Both the position numbers and the translations under genes were made by a program. Below are positions 36,715-46,005 of a stretch of 64,000 bases of DNA, piece after piece. This DNA comes from Altibacter sp. GTDB taxonomy: Bacteria; Bacteroidota; Bacteroidia; Flavobacteriales; Flavobacteriaceae. The first letter of the stretch is position 1. Each line of letters opens with the position of its first letter. Below the pieces are notes generated by a model. The model worked only from the letters and a program-made list of their open reading frames with translations, did not search any database and was not told the origin of the DNA. The DNA is taken from assembly GCA_002696485.1 (NCBI GenBank), contig NZTP01000086.1, positions 124,001-188,000 of the forward strand. The letters are read 5' to 3'.

Positions 36715-37022
36715 AAAGCTTCAGAAACTTAAATTCCCTCTAAGATACTGTTTTTTAAAAAAGATTTTTTTCTGAAAAGAAATTTCATAAAACACTGATA
36801 AGCAATAATTAAAAAGTTTACAAACGTTTACAAATAACTATAAACGATAGTAAATACGTACCAACCGACTTGTTTTTGGAAGCTGTCTCATATTTGCACT
36901 GTTGAATCGTTGGAGTGACATTATTGTGTACAGGTAATACAACTGGTGATGATTCAGGCTAAAAGGATCCGGGAGACACCCGGGCATTATCTTAACTGTT
37001 TAATCTATAAAATTTAGAAATT
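36715..37022 (+). promoter_or_regulatory. 308-base upstream region of ssb and acs
   Basis: AT-rich for the first 150 bases. On the plus strand TTG (36870) and CATATTTGC (36889) give a near-match promoter (C for T in the -7), predicting a leader of about 120 bases for ssb. Within it TGAATC (36903) could pair with GATTCA (36951), and CCGGG (36969) with CCCGG (36979) around five bases. No open frame and no recognised riboswitch. Confidence 0.4.
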
Positions 37023-37358
37023 ATGAGCACACTTAGAAACAAAGTACAGTTGATTGGAAACTTAGGAAACGACCCCGAAGTCCTTACATTGGAATCCGGG
37101 AAGAAATTGGCGAAATTCAGTATTGCGACCAATGAGAGCTACAAAAATCAGAAAGGCGAGCGGGTCACCGACACCCAATGGCACAATGTAGTAGCGTGGG
37201 GAAAAACGGCCGAGATCGTAGAAAGCTACGTCACCAAAGGCAAGGAAGTAGCCGTAGAAGGCAAACTAACCACCCGCTCTTGGGATGATAAGGACGGTAA
37301 CAAACGCTATACCACCGAAGTGGTCTGTAACGAGTTATTGCTGTTGGGAGGTAAATAG
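37023..37358 (+). CDS. ssb: Single-stranded DNA-binding protein
   Basis: 111 residues, a short SSB with only the OB domain: LRNKVQLIGNLGNDPE, a FSIATNE strand, DTQWHNVVAWGKTAE, KGKEVAVEGKL, and RYTTEVVCNELLLL. There is no acidic C-terminal tail (DDxPF-type), which full-length SSBs use to recruit repair proteins. A longer paralogue with the tail is therefore likely elsewhere in the genome. Monocistronic, with a long leader and its own terminator. Confidence 0.95.
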   Translation: MSTLRNKVQLIGNLGNDPEVLTLESGKKLAKFSIATNESYKNQKGERVTDTQWHNVVAWGKTAEIVESYVTKGKEVAVEGKLTTRSWDDKDGNKRYTTEVVCNELLLLGGK

Positions 37359-37376
37359 AAGTTACCTACATACATT

Positions 37377-37409
37377 AAAACCTCGCTGTACTATGCAGCG
37401 GGGTTTTTT
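37377..37409. terminator. Terminator between ssb and the deacetylase-fold gene
   Basis: AAAACCTCGCTG pairs with CAGCGGGGTTTT (one G-U) around seven bases, followed by T's. The reverse strand also ends in T's, so both convergent genes can use it. Confidence 0.85.
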
Positions 37410-37411
37410 AT

Positions 37412-38314
37412 TTAAAAGAACAGCTCCTGTGCCAAACGAAAGGTATTGGCATGGGCGTCAATGATCGTCTTGATGTCGGGGGAATAACCGCCGCCCATAC
37501 TTATTTGAAGCGGGATATTATAGGTTTTGCACGTTTGAAGTACGTAGCGATCACGTGCTTTACAACCTTCCAATGTGCAATTCAACCGACCCAATTTATC
37601 GCTTTCCAAAATGTCGACCCCGCTTAAATAGAAGATAAAATCGGGTTGCTGGTCTTCGATGAGTTTTGGAAGTGTTTCTTGAAGCGCAGAAAGATAGACC
37701 TCGTCTGTAGTGCCATCGGGCAGTGGAATATCCAAATCACTTTTTTCTTTTCGGAAGGGGTAATTTCCTTCACCATGCATGGAAAAGGTAAAGACTAACA
37801 GATCATCCTGAAAAATCACCGCAGTACCATTTCCTTGATGAACATCTAAGTCGACAAGCAGTATTTTTTTTGCTTTTTGATTCTGCAATAAATAACGTGC
37901 AGCTATGGCCTGATCGTTAAAAAGACAAAATGCTTCTCCATGATCCGGATACGCATGGTGTGTCCCGCCGGCAATGTTCATGGCAATGCCATGCGTCAAG
38001 GCGTGGTCACAGCCTTCAATCGTGCCTTGTGTGATGACATACTCACGCGTAACAAGGGCTTCGGAAAGCGGGAAACCAATCTTTCTGGCGGCTCGTTTGT
38101 CCAAGGTAAGATTCCGAAGGTCATTCACGTAGCTTTCTGAATGCACGGCCAAAACGGCTTCATCTGCACTTTGCGAAGGTGAAAAAAAATTAGCCTCCAC
38201 ACAGGTGCCTTCGTGAAGCAATTGGTCGTGTAGCAATTCGTATTTAGACATCGGGAAACGATGCCCTAGAGGAAGGTTATGTCTAAAAATAGGATGATAC
38301 GCTATTTTAAGCAT
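37412..38314 (-). CDS. Histone-deacetylase-family zinc hydrolase
   Basis: 300 residues. Catalytic His pair H119-H120 in GGTHHAYPDHGEAFC, zinc ligands D157 and H159 in VDLDVHQGNGT, a third ligand in the SGVDILESDKLG segment, and GGGYS near the C-terminus. Bacterial members deacetylate acetylpolyamines, acetoin-pathway proteins or other acetyl-lysines; the substrate is unknown. Start shares one base with the metG stop (TAATG), so it is translationally coupled to methionyl-tRNA synthetase. Confidence 0.92.
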   Translation of the reverse strand: MLKIAYHPIFRHNLPLGHRFPMSKYELLHDQLLHEGTCVEANFFSPSQSADEAVLAVHSESYVNDLRNLTLDKRAARKIGFPLSEALVTREYVITQGTIEGCDHALTHGIAMNIAGGTHHAYPDHGEAFCLFNDQAIAARYLLQNQKAKKILLVDLDVHQGNGTAVIFQDDLLVFTFSMHGEGNYPFRKEKSDLDIPLPDGTTDEVYLSALQETLPKLIEDQQPDFIFYLSGVDILESDKLGRLNCTLEGCKARDRYVLQTCKTYNIPLQISMGGGYSPDIKTIIDAHANTFRLAQELFF

Positions 38315-40380
38315 TAATTGATCGTTGCTCCATTTTCTACTCCGTCCGTATCGGGATTCAAAAACACGAGCTTGCCTTCCGGCGTTTCGGTCATGAGGAT
38401 CATGCCTTCACTGTCCACCCCGCGCAGGGCTCTGGGGGCAAGATTTACCAAAACAGTTACTTTCCGTCCTACAATCTCTTCCGGTGTAAAACTTTCGGCA
38501 ATACCCGATACAATGGTTCGCACATCTATTCCCGTATCCACCTTTAAGACTAATAATTTCTTCGCTTTAGGCATTTTTTCGGCTTCCACAATGGTTCCCA
38601 CCCGAATGTCGAGTTTAGTAAAATCGTCAAACTGAATGGTCTCTTTTTGAGGGATAACAGCATTTTTGGCAGCTTCGTTCATTTTTTTACTGGCTTGTAG
38701 TTTTTCTAATTGTTTCTGAATTTGTTCGTCCTCAATTTTGCTGAAAAGCAACCCTCCTTTTCCTATGGTATGCCCGGGAGTGAGCAGTGCATCACTATTT
38801 GAAACGGAATCCCAAGCGCTTGTACCATTGGTTGTCGAAAGGCGAAGGGTGGTTTTCAGTTTTTCAGAAGTAAAAGGCAAAAAGGGCTCGCTAAGGATCG
38901 CTAAGGCAGAAGCTACCTGTAAAGCAACGTACATCACGGTTCGCGTGCGGGCCTCGTCTGTTTTAACGGTCTTCCAAGGCTCTTCATCGGCCAAATACTT
39001 GTTTCCCAATCGGGCGACATTCATCAATTCTTGCTGCGCTTCCCGAAAACGGTAGCGTTCTATAGAACTAGCAATCACGGCCGGGTACGCTTGAAGCTCT
39101 TTCAGAGTTTGGTTGTCTGCTTCGGAAAAGGCAGCAGGTTGCGGTACGTTTCCTTCATAATATTTATCGGTAAGCACCATGACGCGATTGATAAAATTTC
39201 CGAAGATCGCCACCAACTCATTGTTGTTGCGCGCTTGAAAGTCACTCCAGGTAAAGTCATTATCCTTGGTTTCGGGCGCATTGGCGGTTAAGGTGTAGCG
39301 TAATACATCCTGCTGGCCCGGAAATTCTTCCAGATATTCATGCAGCCACACAGCCCAATTCTTGCTGGTAGAGATTTTGTTCCCTTCTAGGTTCAAGAAT
39401 TCGTTGGCAGGGACATTGTCAGGAAGAATATAACTTCCTTCGGCTTTTAGCATGGCCGGAAAGATGATACAGTGAAACACGATATTGTCCTTCCCTATAA
39501 AATGTAACAATTTGGTTTCGCTGTCCTTCCAGTAGGGCTCCCACTCTTTTCCTTCTTTGGCAGCCCATTCTTTGGTTGCGGAAATATAGCCTATGGGCGC
39601 ATCAAACCAAACGTAAAGTACCTTTCCTTCGGCTCCTTTCACCGGCACGGGTATTCCCCAATCCAAGTCGCGGGTCACGGCACGGGGTCGCAAGCCGTCA
39701 TCAATCCATGATTTGCACTGGCCGTAAACATTGGTCTTCCAGTCTTTTTGATGGCCCTTCAAGATCCATTCCTTAAGCCAGGATTCGTATTGATCCAGGG
39801 GTAAGAACCAATGCTTGGTCTCCTTGCGAACGGGCTTGTTCCCGCTTATCATACTCTTAGGATTAATGAGGTCTGTAGCATTATGCGACGTACCGCAGTT
39901 CTCACACTGGTCGCCGTAACTTTCTTCAAAACCACACTTGGGGCAGGTACCTACGACAAAACGATCTGCTAAAAATTGACCGGCTTCCTCGTCGTAGAGT
40001 TGTTCGGTGATCTCTTCAATGAATTTGCCTTCTTCGTACAATTTTTTAAAGAAGGCCGAAGCAGTCTCGTGGTGGATCTTTGCTGAAGTTCGCGAATAAT
40101 TATCGAAAGAGATACCGAAGTCGTTGAACGATTTTTTGATAATCGCATGGTATTTATCCACGACCTGTTGGGGGGTGATACCTTCTTTTTTCGCTTTAAT
40201 AGTAATAGGAACACCGTGCTCGTCACTTCCGCACACAAAAGCAACGTCATTGCCTTGCATTCGTTGAAAACGCGCATAGATATCGGCGGGAACATAGACG
40301 CCGGCTAAATGGCCAATATGTACCGGGCCGTTGGTATAAGGAAGAGCTGCAGTGATCGTGTATCGCTTCGGTTGCTTCAT
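38314..40380 (-). CDS. metG: Methionyl-tRNA synthetase
   Basis: 688 residues, the long form. HIGH motif at 21-24, a zinc knuckle with two Cys pairs ([18 protein letters not shown], about 145-162), KISTSKNW in place of KMSKS (near 345), and a C-terminal OB tRNA-binding domain (about 585-688) with [14 protein letters not shown]. The Ile-Ser-Thr version of the KMSKS loop is common in this group. Followed by the coupled deacetylase-fold gene. Confidence 0.97.
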   Translation of the reverse strand: MKQPKRYTITAALPYTNGPVHIGHLAGVYVPADIYARFQRMQGNDVAFVCGSDEHGVPITIKAKKEGITPQQVVDKYHAIIKKSFNDFGISFDNYSRTSAKIHHETASAFFKKLYEEGKFIEEITEQLYDEEAGQFLADRFVVGTCPKCGFEESYGDQCENCGTSHNATDLINPKSMISGNKPVRKETKHWFLPLDQYESWLKEWILKGHQKDWKTNVYGQCKSWIDDGLRPRAVTRDLDWGIPVPVKGAEGKVLYVWFDAPIGYISATKEWAAKEGKEWEPYWKDSETKLLHFIGKDNIVFHCIIFPAMLKAEGSYILPDNVPANEFLNLEGNKISTSKNWAVWLHEYLEEFPGQQDVLRYTLTANAPETKDNDFTWSDFQARNNNELVAIFGNFINRVMVLTDKYYEGNVPQPAAFSEADNQTLKELQAYPAVIASSIERYRFREAQQELMNVARLGNKYLADEEPWKTVKTDEARTRTVMYVALQVASALAILSEPFLPFTSEKLKTTLRLSTTNGTSAWDSVSNSDALLTPGHTIGKGGLLFSKIEDEQIQKQLEKLQASKKMNEAAKNAVIPQKETIQFDDFTKLDIRVGTIVEAEKMPKAKKLLVLKVDTGIDVRTIVSGIAESFTPEEIVGRKVTVLVNLAPRALRGVDSEGMILMTETPEGKLVFLNPDTDGVENGATIN

Positions 40381-40417
40381 AAAATCTTTCTGAATGCCCA
40401 GTTTTATTCGGGCAGCA

Positions 40418-40425
40418 CAAAAATA
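40418..40425 (-). promoter_or_regulatory. Candidate -7 element for metG
   Basis: Minus strand TATTTTTG, a match to TAnnTTTG, 37 bases upstream of the metG ATG. A short inverted repeat (TGCCC/GGGCA) lies between it and the gene. Confidence 0.4.
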
Positions 40426-40504
40426 AGGATTTTATCTTCGGAAGCGGTTATCTGAAAAGAGAAAAGTCTTCTGTTCCGAAAGTCTTTCCGAAGCCATCAT
40501 ACTA

Positions 40505-42127
40505 CTATTTAATAAGAAGGGGCGCACTGTAAAACTGACCTCCCAATGCGATACGATACAGATACTGTCCGTAACTCAACCTGCCTTTAACAGCCGCTTT
40601 CACATCAATGCGATGCCTGCCGGGGAAGAGGATCTCATTCTTCAGCGTGGCAATCTCTCTTCCGGTGATATCGTACAACTTTATATCTACATTGCCTGTT
40701 ACGGGCATTTGCAGTTCGATGTAGGTACGGTCATTTTGATAGATCGCTACATGAGAAAGTTTTGTCGTGTCACTAAAATCTGTGACCGAAAGACTTTCAC
40801 AAGACAGTCCCAGATCGAGATGCTCGTATGTTTGATTGAGCAAAATGGTACTTACTACCGAAGGATCCAAACAGAACCAATCGGTTAAAACCGTGGAATA
40901 TACATCGCGGAAATCGGTGGAGGGGAGCAGGTTGTCGTTACTGTCCCACACATTCAAGTCCGGATGTTCCCCTACAAATCCGCTGCCGTTCAAGCCGGGG
41001 CCAAATAGCATCACCGGTGAGGCAGCACCATGATCGGTCCCGTTGGAGCCGTTCTCGTACGGGCGTCGGCCAAATTCGGAAATAGTCATAGCCAATACAT
41101 TGTTCTGCATTCCTGTAGCGGAAAGGTCATCGAAGAAATCCTTTATGGAATCGGCAAGATCCTCTAAAAGGGTTCTGTGGTCGTTCACCTGATTGGCATG
41201 GGTGTCGAAACTGCCTAATGTTACCATATAGACTTTGGTCCCTAACCCTCCTTTGATCATCCGGGCAACGATCGCCAATTGATTGGCTAATTGCTCGTCA
41301 GCATAGGGGACATCATTGTTCGAAGCCATATAGGCGTCATTTATCACGCCTGCATAGGTAAAAGTAGTGTTGGCAGTAGCGCGCATAAAAAGCAGTTTGT
41401 CACCATAGACACAATCCGGGATGTCGGTGACATCGTGCAGACTTCCGTTCTGAGCGACATTGGCCAATTGTGCCGGATTCGCTACTGAAAAGGCATAATT
41501 GCTGTTAACGCCGTCAAAAATGAGGTTTCCCAAGCTGCCAATTTGTACTGCGGGCGGTATTTCGGGTGGATTGATAAGGTAATCGGGATACAGGTCTTCA
41601 AAATAGCGTCCCCACCATCCCGTAGGTTCAAAGTTAATGTCGTCCGTAGAGGCCCATATTTCCGAAGAACGAAAATGAGACAGGTTCTGTTGCGGATAGC
41701 CCACACCGTGGATCACTTTCATATTCCCGTCGCCCCATACTGACTGCAAGCTGTTCATATAGTTGGGAAGGGCGAAATTGGTATTGAGATTAAACAGATC
41801 GGCCGTGTTGTGTTTTATGGTAGGCCTCAGATTGGCGTATGTCCCATAATCGTACACCGGGACAATGGTATTGAGTCCGTCATTCCCTCCTTTGAGACGT
41901 ATGATAACTAAGATGTTCTCGTTCTCACTTTGTGATAATGCAACGGATAGCGGAGAGGGCTTGGACGCCGAGACAGCACTATTGGCGAGCACCATGCCTC
42001 CGGCTCCGGCGAGTCCCAATGCCTGAATAAAGGAACGTCGGTTCCAGGTAGCATGCTCTTGTTCGTGAACCTTTTTATCCTTCTTTGAAGCTGAAGGACT
42101 TTTTGGGAGGTGGTCGTGATCACACAT
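40505..42127 (-). CDS. DUF1501 protein with Tat signal and T9SS sorting domain
   Basis: 540 residues. A twin-arginine signal is seen late in the N-terminus (R30-R31 in NRRSFIQALGLAGAGG), after a charged 29-residue leader. The DUF1501 body follows (IVIRLKGGNDGLNTIVP-like start; SEFGRRPYENGSNGTDHG, with likely metal-binding His and Asp, near 360). The last 80 residues are a type IX sorting domain (VDIKLYDITGREIATL, YGQYLYRI). DUF1501 belongs to the alkaline-phosphatase/sulfatase-like superfamily. Downstream partner of the DUF1800 gene, eight-base gap. Confidence 0.88.
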   Translation of the reverse strand: MCDHDHLPKSPSASKKDKKVHEQEHATWNRRSFIQALGLAGAGGMVLANSAVSASKPSPLSVALSQSENENILVIIRLKGGNDGLNTIVPVYDYGTYANLRPTIKHNTADLFNLNTNFALPNYMNSLQSVWGDGNMKVIHGVGYPQQNLSHFRSSEIWASTDDINFEPTGWWGRYFEDLYPDYLINPPEIPPAVQIGSLGNLIFDGVNSNYAFSVANPAQLANVAQNGSLHDVTDIPDCVYGDKLLFMRATANTTFTYAGVINDAYMASNNDVPYADEQLANQLAIVARMIKGGLGTKVYMVTLGSFDTHANQVNDHRTLLEDLADSIKDFFDDLSATGMQNNVLAMTISEFGRRPYENGSNGTDHGAASPVMLFGPGLNGSGFVGEHPDLNVWDSNDNLLPSTDFRDVYSTVLTDWFCLDPSVVSTILLNQTYEHLDLGLSCESLSVTDFSDTTKLSHVAIYQNDRTYIELQMPVTGNVDIKLYDITGREIATLKNEILFPGRHRIDVKAAVKGRLSYGQYLYRIALGGQFYSAPLLIK

Positions 42128-42135
42128 AGTAGTAG

Positions 42136-43605
42136 TTATTTAAGTTGAAATTCGGGCATGCGGGCAATATGCTTCAGCAATATAAATACCTGATACGGCG
42201 CCTCAGACCAGCTAAGGTTCCAAATGCCATCGTCATAGTAATTTTGGGGGATCTCCCATTTAAAGATCGTGGTCGCAATGGCATAATCACCAACAGTATG
42301 TAACGGTTTTGCCATAAAATGATCCACCAGTACCTGCGTGATGAACTCGGGATCATTGCTGTCATTCGTGAGATCCCTAGCAAGATCGGTAAAGGTAAAG
42401 TCGTAGCCATTAGAGAAAAGATAATCCAGATACACTTCCATGAGCTGCCAACGGCCCGTGAGCGTGGAGGTATTGATCCAGGTCTCATCGCGTTGCCAGC
42501 CCGAAACATCCGGCGGATCGTAGAGTTCCTGACCCATAAGACCCGCATAATAGATAAACGCATCCATAATGGAATCGTCGTAGAAAAACCCTGTCTCGTT
42601 CGCGAAGGTGAACATCACGTCAAACGGACTTTTTATCACGACACCCAGCGCACGTTCATCAAAAAAATGTTCGCTTTTACACAACTGTTTTAAAACAGGA
42701 ACCAATTCAAAATTATTTGCGACAAAGGTTTGTGCGAGCGGAGCGATCACATTTTGTTCTACAATAGCGTCCACATCGGGACTTACCAAGAATTTATAGA
42801 GTTTACGGCAAATATATTCAGCGATCTCCATCCCGCGCTCTTGAAAGAGAATGTTGATCACATCTTCATACCCCCAAGGTCCGGTTTGTCCAAAGATGGT
42901 CTTACTACCCGCATCATGTGTGATCGCATCAAAATAGATGGCAGCCCCAGGTTCGGCCCAGTGATTATATCCTGTTAGCGCTCGGGATGTTTCTGTGATA
43001 TCGGTTTCGGTGTAGCCGTTGCCCTCTCCCAAGGTGAATAGCTCAAAAAGTTCACGAGCGTAATTCTCGTTGGGATTGTTATTGGTATTTTCAAATCCGT
43101 TGAGGTAGACGAGCATGGTGGAGTTGATCCCTATGGACTGTACAAAATCCTTAAAATTTCCAAGGCAATGCGTTTGTAGGTTGTTGTAATACTGAAATAA
43201 GTAGGGTGCGTAAAAGTAGGTTTCCAATTCTGTAACGAAGTGATTTGCCCAGAAGAAAGTGAGTCGGCCGCGCAGTTTTTCTGAAATAAAATCGTTGCCG
43301 GTTTGTACACGCCAATCCTGAATGTATTGATTGTTCTGCGCTTCATAATCGCTGAAATCACTTACTGCATAATACCCCCAAGCGGGCGCCGGGGTTACAG
43401 GCAGACCGGCTGCCGTATCCACCAGAGAATCTATAAAATCTCCGGGGCTCATGGCCAAAGCAGCATCGACCTCCAGCTGTGAGGCACCAAAACCCAGACG
43501 TTTAAATACATGTTTTACTTTACTCGTATTCCACGGATTTGAACCGTTAGGGACGTACGGAACAAGGGTTGACACATTGCAGGAGAAGGTAGCAATTGTT
43601 TCCAT
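42136..43605 (-). CDS. DUF1800 protein, partner of the DUF1501 gene
   Basis: 489 residues from the ATG at 43605; TTG two codons earlier is less likely. The DUF1800 family pattern is clear: HVFKRLGFGAS near the start, RLTFFWANHFVT, YARELFELFTLGEG, GYTETDITETSRALTGY, and a C-terminal DVSGWQ. No signal peptide is recognisable at this start, though its partner is exported. DUF1800 and DUF1501 genes are paired in many bacteria, with unknown joint function. An upstream exon-like leader was looked for and not found. Confidence 0.88.
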   Translation of the reverse strand: METIATFSCNVSTLVPYVPNGSNPWNTSKVKHVFKRLGFGASQLEVDAALAMSPGDFIDSLVDTAAGLPVTPAPAWGYYAVSDFSDYEAQNNQYIQDWRVQTGNDFISEKLRGRLTFFWANHFVTELETYFYAPYLFQYYNNLQTHCLGNFKDFVQSIGINSTMLVYLNGFENTNNNPNENYARELFELFTLGEGNGYTETDITETSRALTGYNHWAEPGAAIYFDAITHDAGSKTIFGQTGPWGYEDVINILFQERGMEIAEYICRKLYKFLVSPDVDAIVEQNVIAPLAQTFVANNFELVPVLKQLCKSEHFFDERALGVVIKSPFDVMFTFANETGFFYDDSIMDAFIYYAGLMGQELYDPPDVSGWQRDETWINTSTLTGRWQLMEVYLDYLFSNGYDFTFTDLARDLTNDSNDPEFITQVLVDHFMAKPLHTVGDYAIATTIFKWEIPQNYYDDGIWNLSWSEAPYQVFILLKHIARMPEFQLK

Positions 43606-43729
43606 AGGCAATAGGTTTTGCAGGTTTGAGGCTTTTAAAAATACTGAATTGTAGCTTTTTAAGACCTGCCGTACATAATTTTAACTAAAAAGTTTGTCGA
43701 TTCATTGCCCGGAAACCTAATTTTAACAC

Positions 43730-44629
43730 ATGCAAACACCGCACTATTTGTCTTCCGGAGATCGCGTTGCCATTGTGTCGACCGCCCGAAAAATAACCGA
43801 AACCGAATTAAAACCCGCCTTGGAATTTCTTAAAAGCTGGGGTCTGAAAGCTGTGTTGGGGAATACTATAGGGGCCGAAGACCATCAGTTTGCGGGAAGT
43901 GATGAATTACGCGCATCCGACTTTCAAAAAGCGTTGGATGATCCATCGATAAAAGCGATCTGGTGTGCACGGGGTGGATACGGAACGGTACGCATCTTGG
44001 ATCGGTTGGATTTTTCAGCATTTAGAAAACACCCAAAGTGGATCATTGGGTACAGCGATGTAACCGTATTGCATTCGCATATTCACAAATTGGAAATCGA
44101 AACACTGCACGCTCAAATGCCATTGGATATTGACGCGAAATCTGAAGCGGCCCGAAACAGCATCAGACAGGTCCTTTTTGGAGATGCCTATCGTATTAGC
44201 TATGCTTCGGAAGCATCGTTATCCCGTCCCGGCAAATCAAAAGGGCATTTGGTTGGAGGAAATTTGTCGATCCTGTATTCGCTCTGCGGAAGCTCTTCCG
44301 CATTGGAGACCCGCGGAAAGATCCTTTTTCTGGAAGATCTGGACGAATACCTGTATCACATTGACAGGATGCTTCAGAATTTAAAAAGAAATGGAATGCT
44401 GGAGCATCTGGTCGGATTGATCGTTGGAGGCATGAGCAAGATGAATGATAATTCGGTGCCGTTTGGAAAGACAGCCGAGGAAATCATTCGGGAAGCGGTT
44501 TCCGAATACGATTATCCGGTATGTTTTAATTTTCCGGCGGGACATATTACGGATAACAGAGCGCTTATTCTAGGAAGGGAGGTGACCTTCGAAGTTAGCC
44601 CAAAGCAGGTTTTATTGCAGTTCTTATAA
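43730..44629 (+). CDS. LD-carboxypeptidase, peptidase family S66
   Basis: 299 residues. The nucleophile is S109 in IIGYSDVT, preceded by WCARGGYGTVRIL; a Glu lies in FLEDLDE and the catalytic His in FPAGHITDN near 270. These enzymes cut the L,D bond of tetrapeptide stems in murein recycling. No signal peptide, so cytoplasmic. Single gene. Confidence 0.92.
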   Translation: MQTPHYLSSGDRVAIVSTARKITETELKPALEFLKSWGLKAVLGNTIGAEDHQFAGSDELRASDFQKALDDPSIKAIWCARGGYGTVRILDRLDFSAFRKHPKWIIGYSDVTVLHSHIHKLEIETLHAQMPLDIDAKSEAARNSIRQVLFGDAYRISYASEASLSRPGKSKGHLVGGNLSILYSLCGSSSALETRGKILFLEDLDEYLYHIDRMLQNLKRNGMLEHLVGLIVGGMSKMNDNSVPFGKTAEEIIREAVSEYDYPVCFNFPAGHITDNRALILGREVTFEVSPKQVLLQFL

Positions 44630-44677
44630 GTTGTATCTTGTAAAGAATCGTTGCCGGGCGGCAGAAATTGAAACACT

Positions 44678-45040
44678 ATGGCATACCATAACGAACTAGG
44701 GAAGATTGGAGAACAATTGGCAGTAGACTATTTATTGCGCAACGACTATGCTATCTTGGAACGAAATTTTGTTTATGACAAAGCCGAAATAGATATTATT
44801 GCCAAAAAAGAAACAGGCACCATTGTGATGGTGGAAGTAAAGACGCGAAACAGTGATTTTTTCGGAGATCCCCAGGAATTTGTCACAAAAAATAAAATAA
44901 AGCTATTGGTAAAGGCCGCAAATGAATATATGATCTCCAATAAGTTAGATGAGGAAGTTCGTTTTGATATCATTGCGGTCTTAAAAAATGAAAAGATCGA
45001 AAATATTGAACATTTTAAAAATGCCTTTTACCACTTTTAG
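44678..45040 (+). CDS. yraN: YraN-family (UPF0102) nuclease-fold protein
   Basis: 120 residues. N-terminal GKIGEQLAVDYLLRNDYAILERNF and the nuclease core EIDIIAKKE...VMVEVKTR, with the Asp/Glu-x-Lys catalytic pattern of the PD-(D/E)XK fold. Widely conserved beside ribosomal or DNA genes; the activity is not established. Follows the S66 gene by 48 bases. Confidence 0.9.
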   Translation: MAYHNELGKIGEQLAVDYLLRNDYAILERNFVYDKAEIDIIAKKETGTIVMVEVKTRNSDFFGDPQEFVTKNKIKLLVKAANEYMISNKLDEEVRFDIIAVLKNEKIENIEHFKNAFYHF

Positions 45041-45085
45041 AATTAGTAGGATGGATGAGTGCGCTACGATACAATCACTTTTTGC

Positions 45086-45898
45086 TTAGCTCATCAACTG
45101 TCCTGAAGTTCTATTTCTCATAAACGAATCAATCTTATAGAGTAGAACGATCTGCAGTAGCACGGCAGGAATCAAAAACAGGAGTCCGAGAATGGCCGTA
45201 AAAATCAGTATTAAAAATACACCACTTGCCATTTCCAATCCACCGGCTACTTGTGGTACTATTCCCAGAGGCTTAGGAAGCCGGATAAGTGCGAAACCAA
45301 AGATAACGCTTCCAATGCCGCAGAAAATAGATTGTGTTACCAACACGTATTCCATATAGAACGGTTCGAAATACAGGGAGGCCATGTCGTACCCATAGAA
45401 TAATATGGTTTTTCCTATTAAGAAGTAGGCACCTATTTTCAGTAAATAATTATTAAAAATGTTCCCGCTGGAAACAAATCCCCACATAAAATATATGTAG
45501 GTAATCAGGACTACAAATTTGATGCTTATATATCCTGCGTTGGAAATAATAAGTTCATTTTCATAGAAGCGGGCATAATCCACGGCAAATTCCACGAATC
45601 CTGAAAGAAAATAGATGAGGCCGCAAATCCAAGCTAATTTTACATAAAAACCAGAAGCACCCGCATCTTTGGTAAAAGCAAGTTCTTCATTTGAAGTGTG
45701 CTCCTGTAGATGTTCCAAATTTTCACCAAGGGCATTCAAAATGGTTTTTAAAGTAAAACTTCTTGGGGTTACTTCCCCGGCTTCAATACGTTGAATGGTT
45801 CGCACATTGATGTTGCATAGCTCAACCAATTCTTCTTGGGTAAGCCCTTTTTGCCTGCGAAGCTCCAAAATTTTTTGACCAAGTTCAGGTTGTTTCAT
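45086..45898 (-). CDS. XRE-family regulator with multi-pass membrane domain
   Basis: 270 residues. An N-terminal HTH_3 domain at about 6-60 (ELRRQKGLTQEELVELCNI, then RTIQRIEAGEVTP), followed by a polar linker and five or six membrane helices from about 86 to 258. A DNA-binding domain tethered to membrane is uncommon but recurrent in this phylum (it would read the state of the membrane directly). The gene is 107 bases downstream of mfd on the same strand, but the gap holds an operator-like palindrome, suggesting separate transcription. Confidence 0.85.
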   Translation of the reverse strand: MKQPELGQKILELRRQKGLTQEELVELCNINVRTIQRIEAGEVTPRSFTLKTILNALGENLEHLQEHTSNEELAFTKDAGASGFYVKLAWICGLIYFLSGFVEFAVDYARFYENELIISNAGYISIKFVVLITYIYFMWGFVSSGNIFNNYLLKIGAYFLIGKTILFYGYDMASLYFEPFYMEYVLVTQSIFCGIGSVIFGFALIRLPKPLGIVPQVAGGLEMASGVFLILIFTAILGLLFLIPAVLLQIVLLYKIDSFMRNRTSGQLMS

Positions 45899-45931
45899 CT
45901 GTAAAAGAAATTAGGAAGCAATAGTACGATA

Positions 45932-45947
45932 GCAGTAAATATACTGC
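45932..45947 (-). promoter_or_regulatory. Operator-like palindrome overlapping the XRE gene -7 element
   Basis: On the minus strand the site reads GCAGTATATTTACTGC: six-base perfect arms and a four-base centre. TATATTTA inside it differs from the -7 element TAnnTTTG only in the last base. It lies 34 bases upstream of the XRE start codon. An XRE regulator binding a palindrome over its own promoter would be classical autoregulation. Confidence 0.5.
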
Positions 45948-45964
45948 AATATTTTCGAGGGAAT

Positions 45965-45988
45965 TTCACCCGACATTCACCCGACATT
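45965..45988. repeat. Tandem 11-base direct repeat
   Basis: TTCACCCGACA occurs twice without a gap and is followed by TT. It lies between the mfd stop and the XRE promoter palindrome and could bind a second regulator. Confidence 0.45.
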
Positions 45989-46005
45989 TCCTTATATGAT
46001 GGAAT

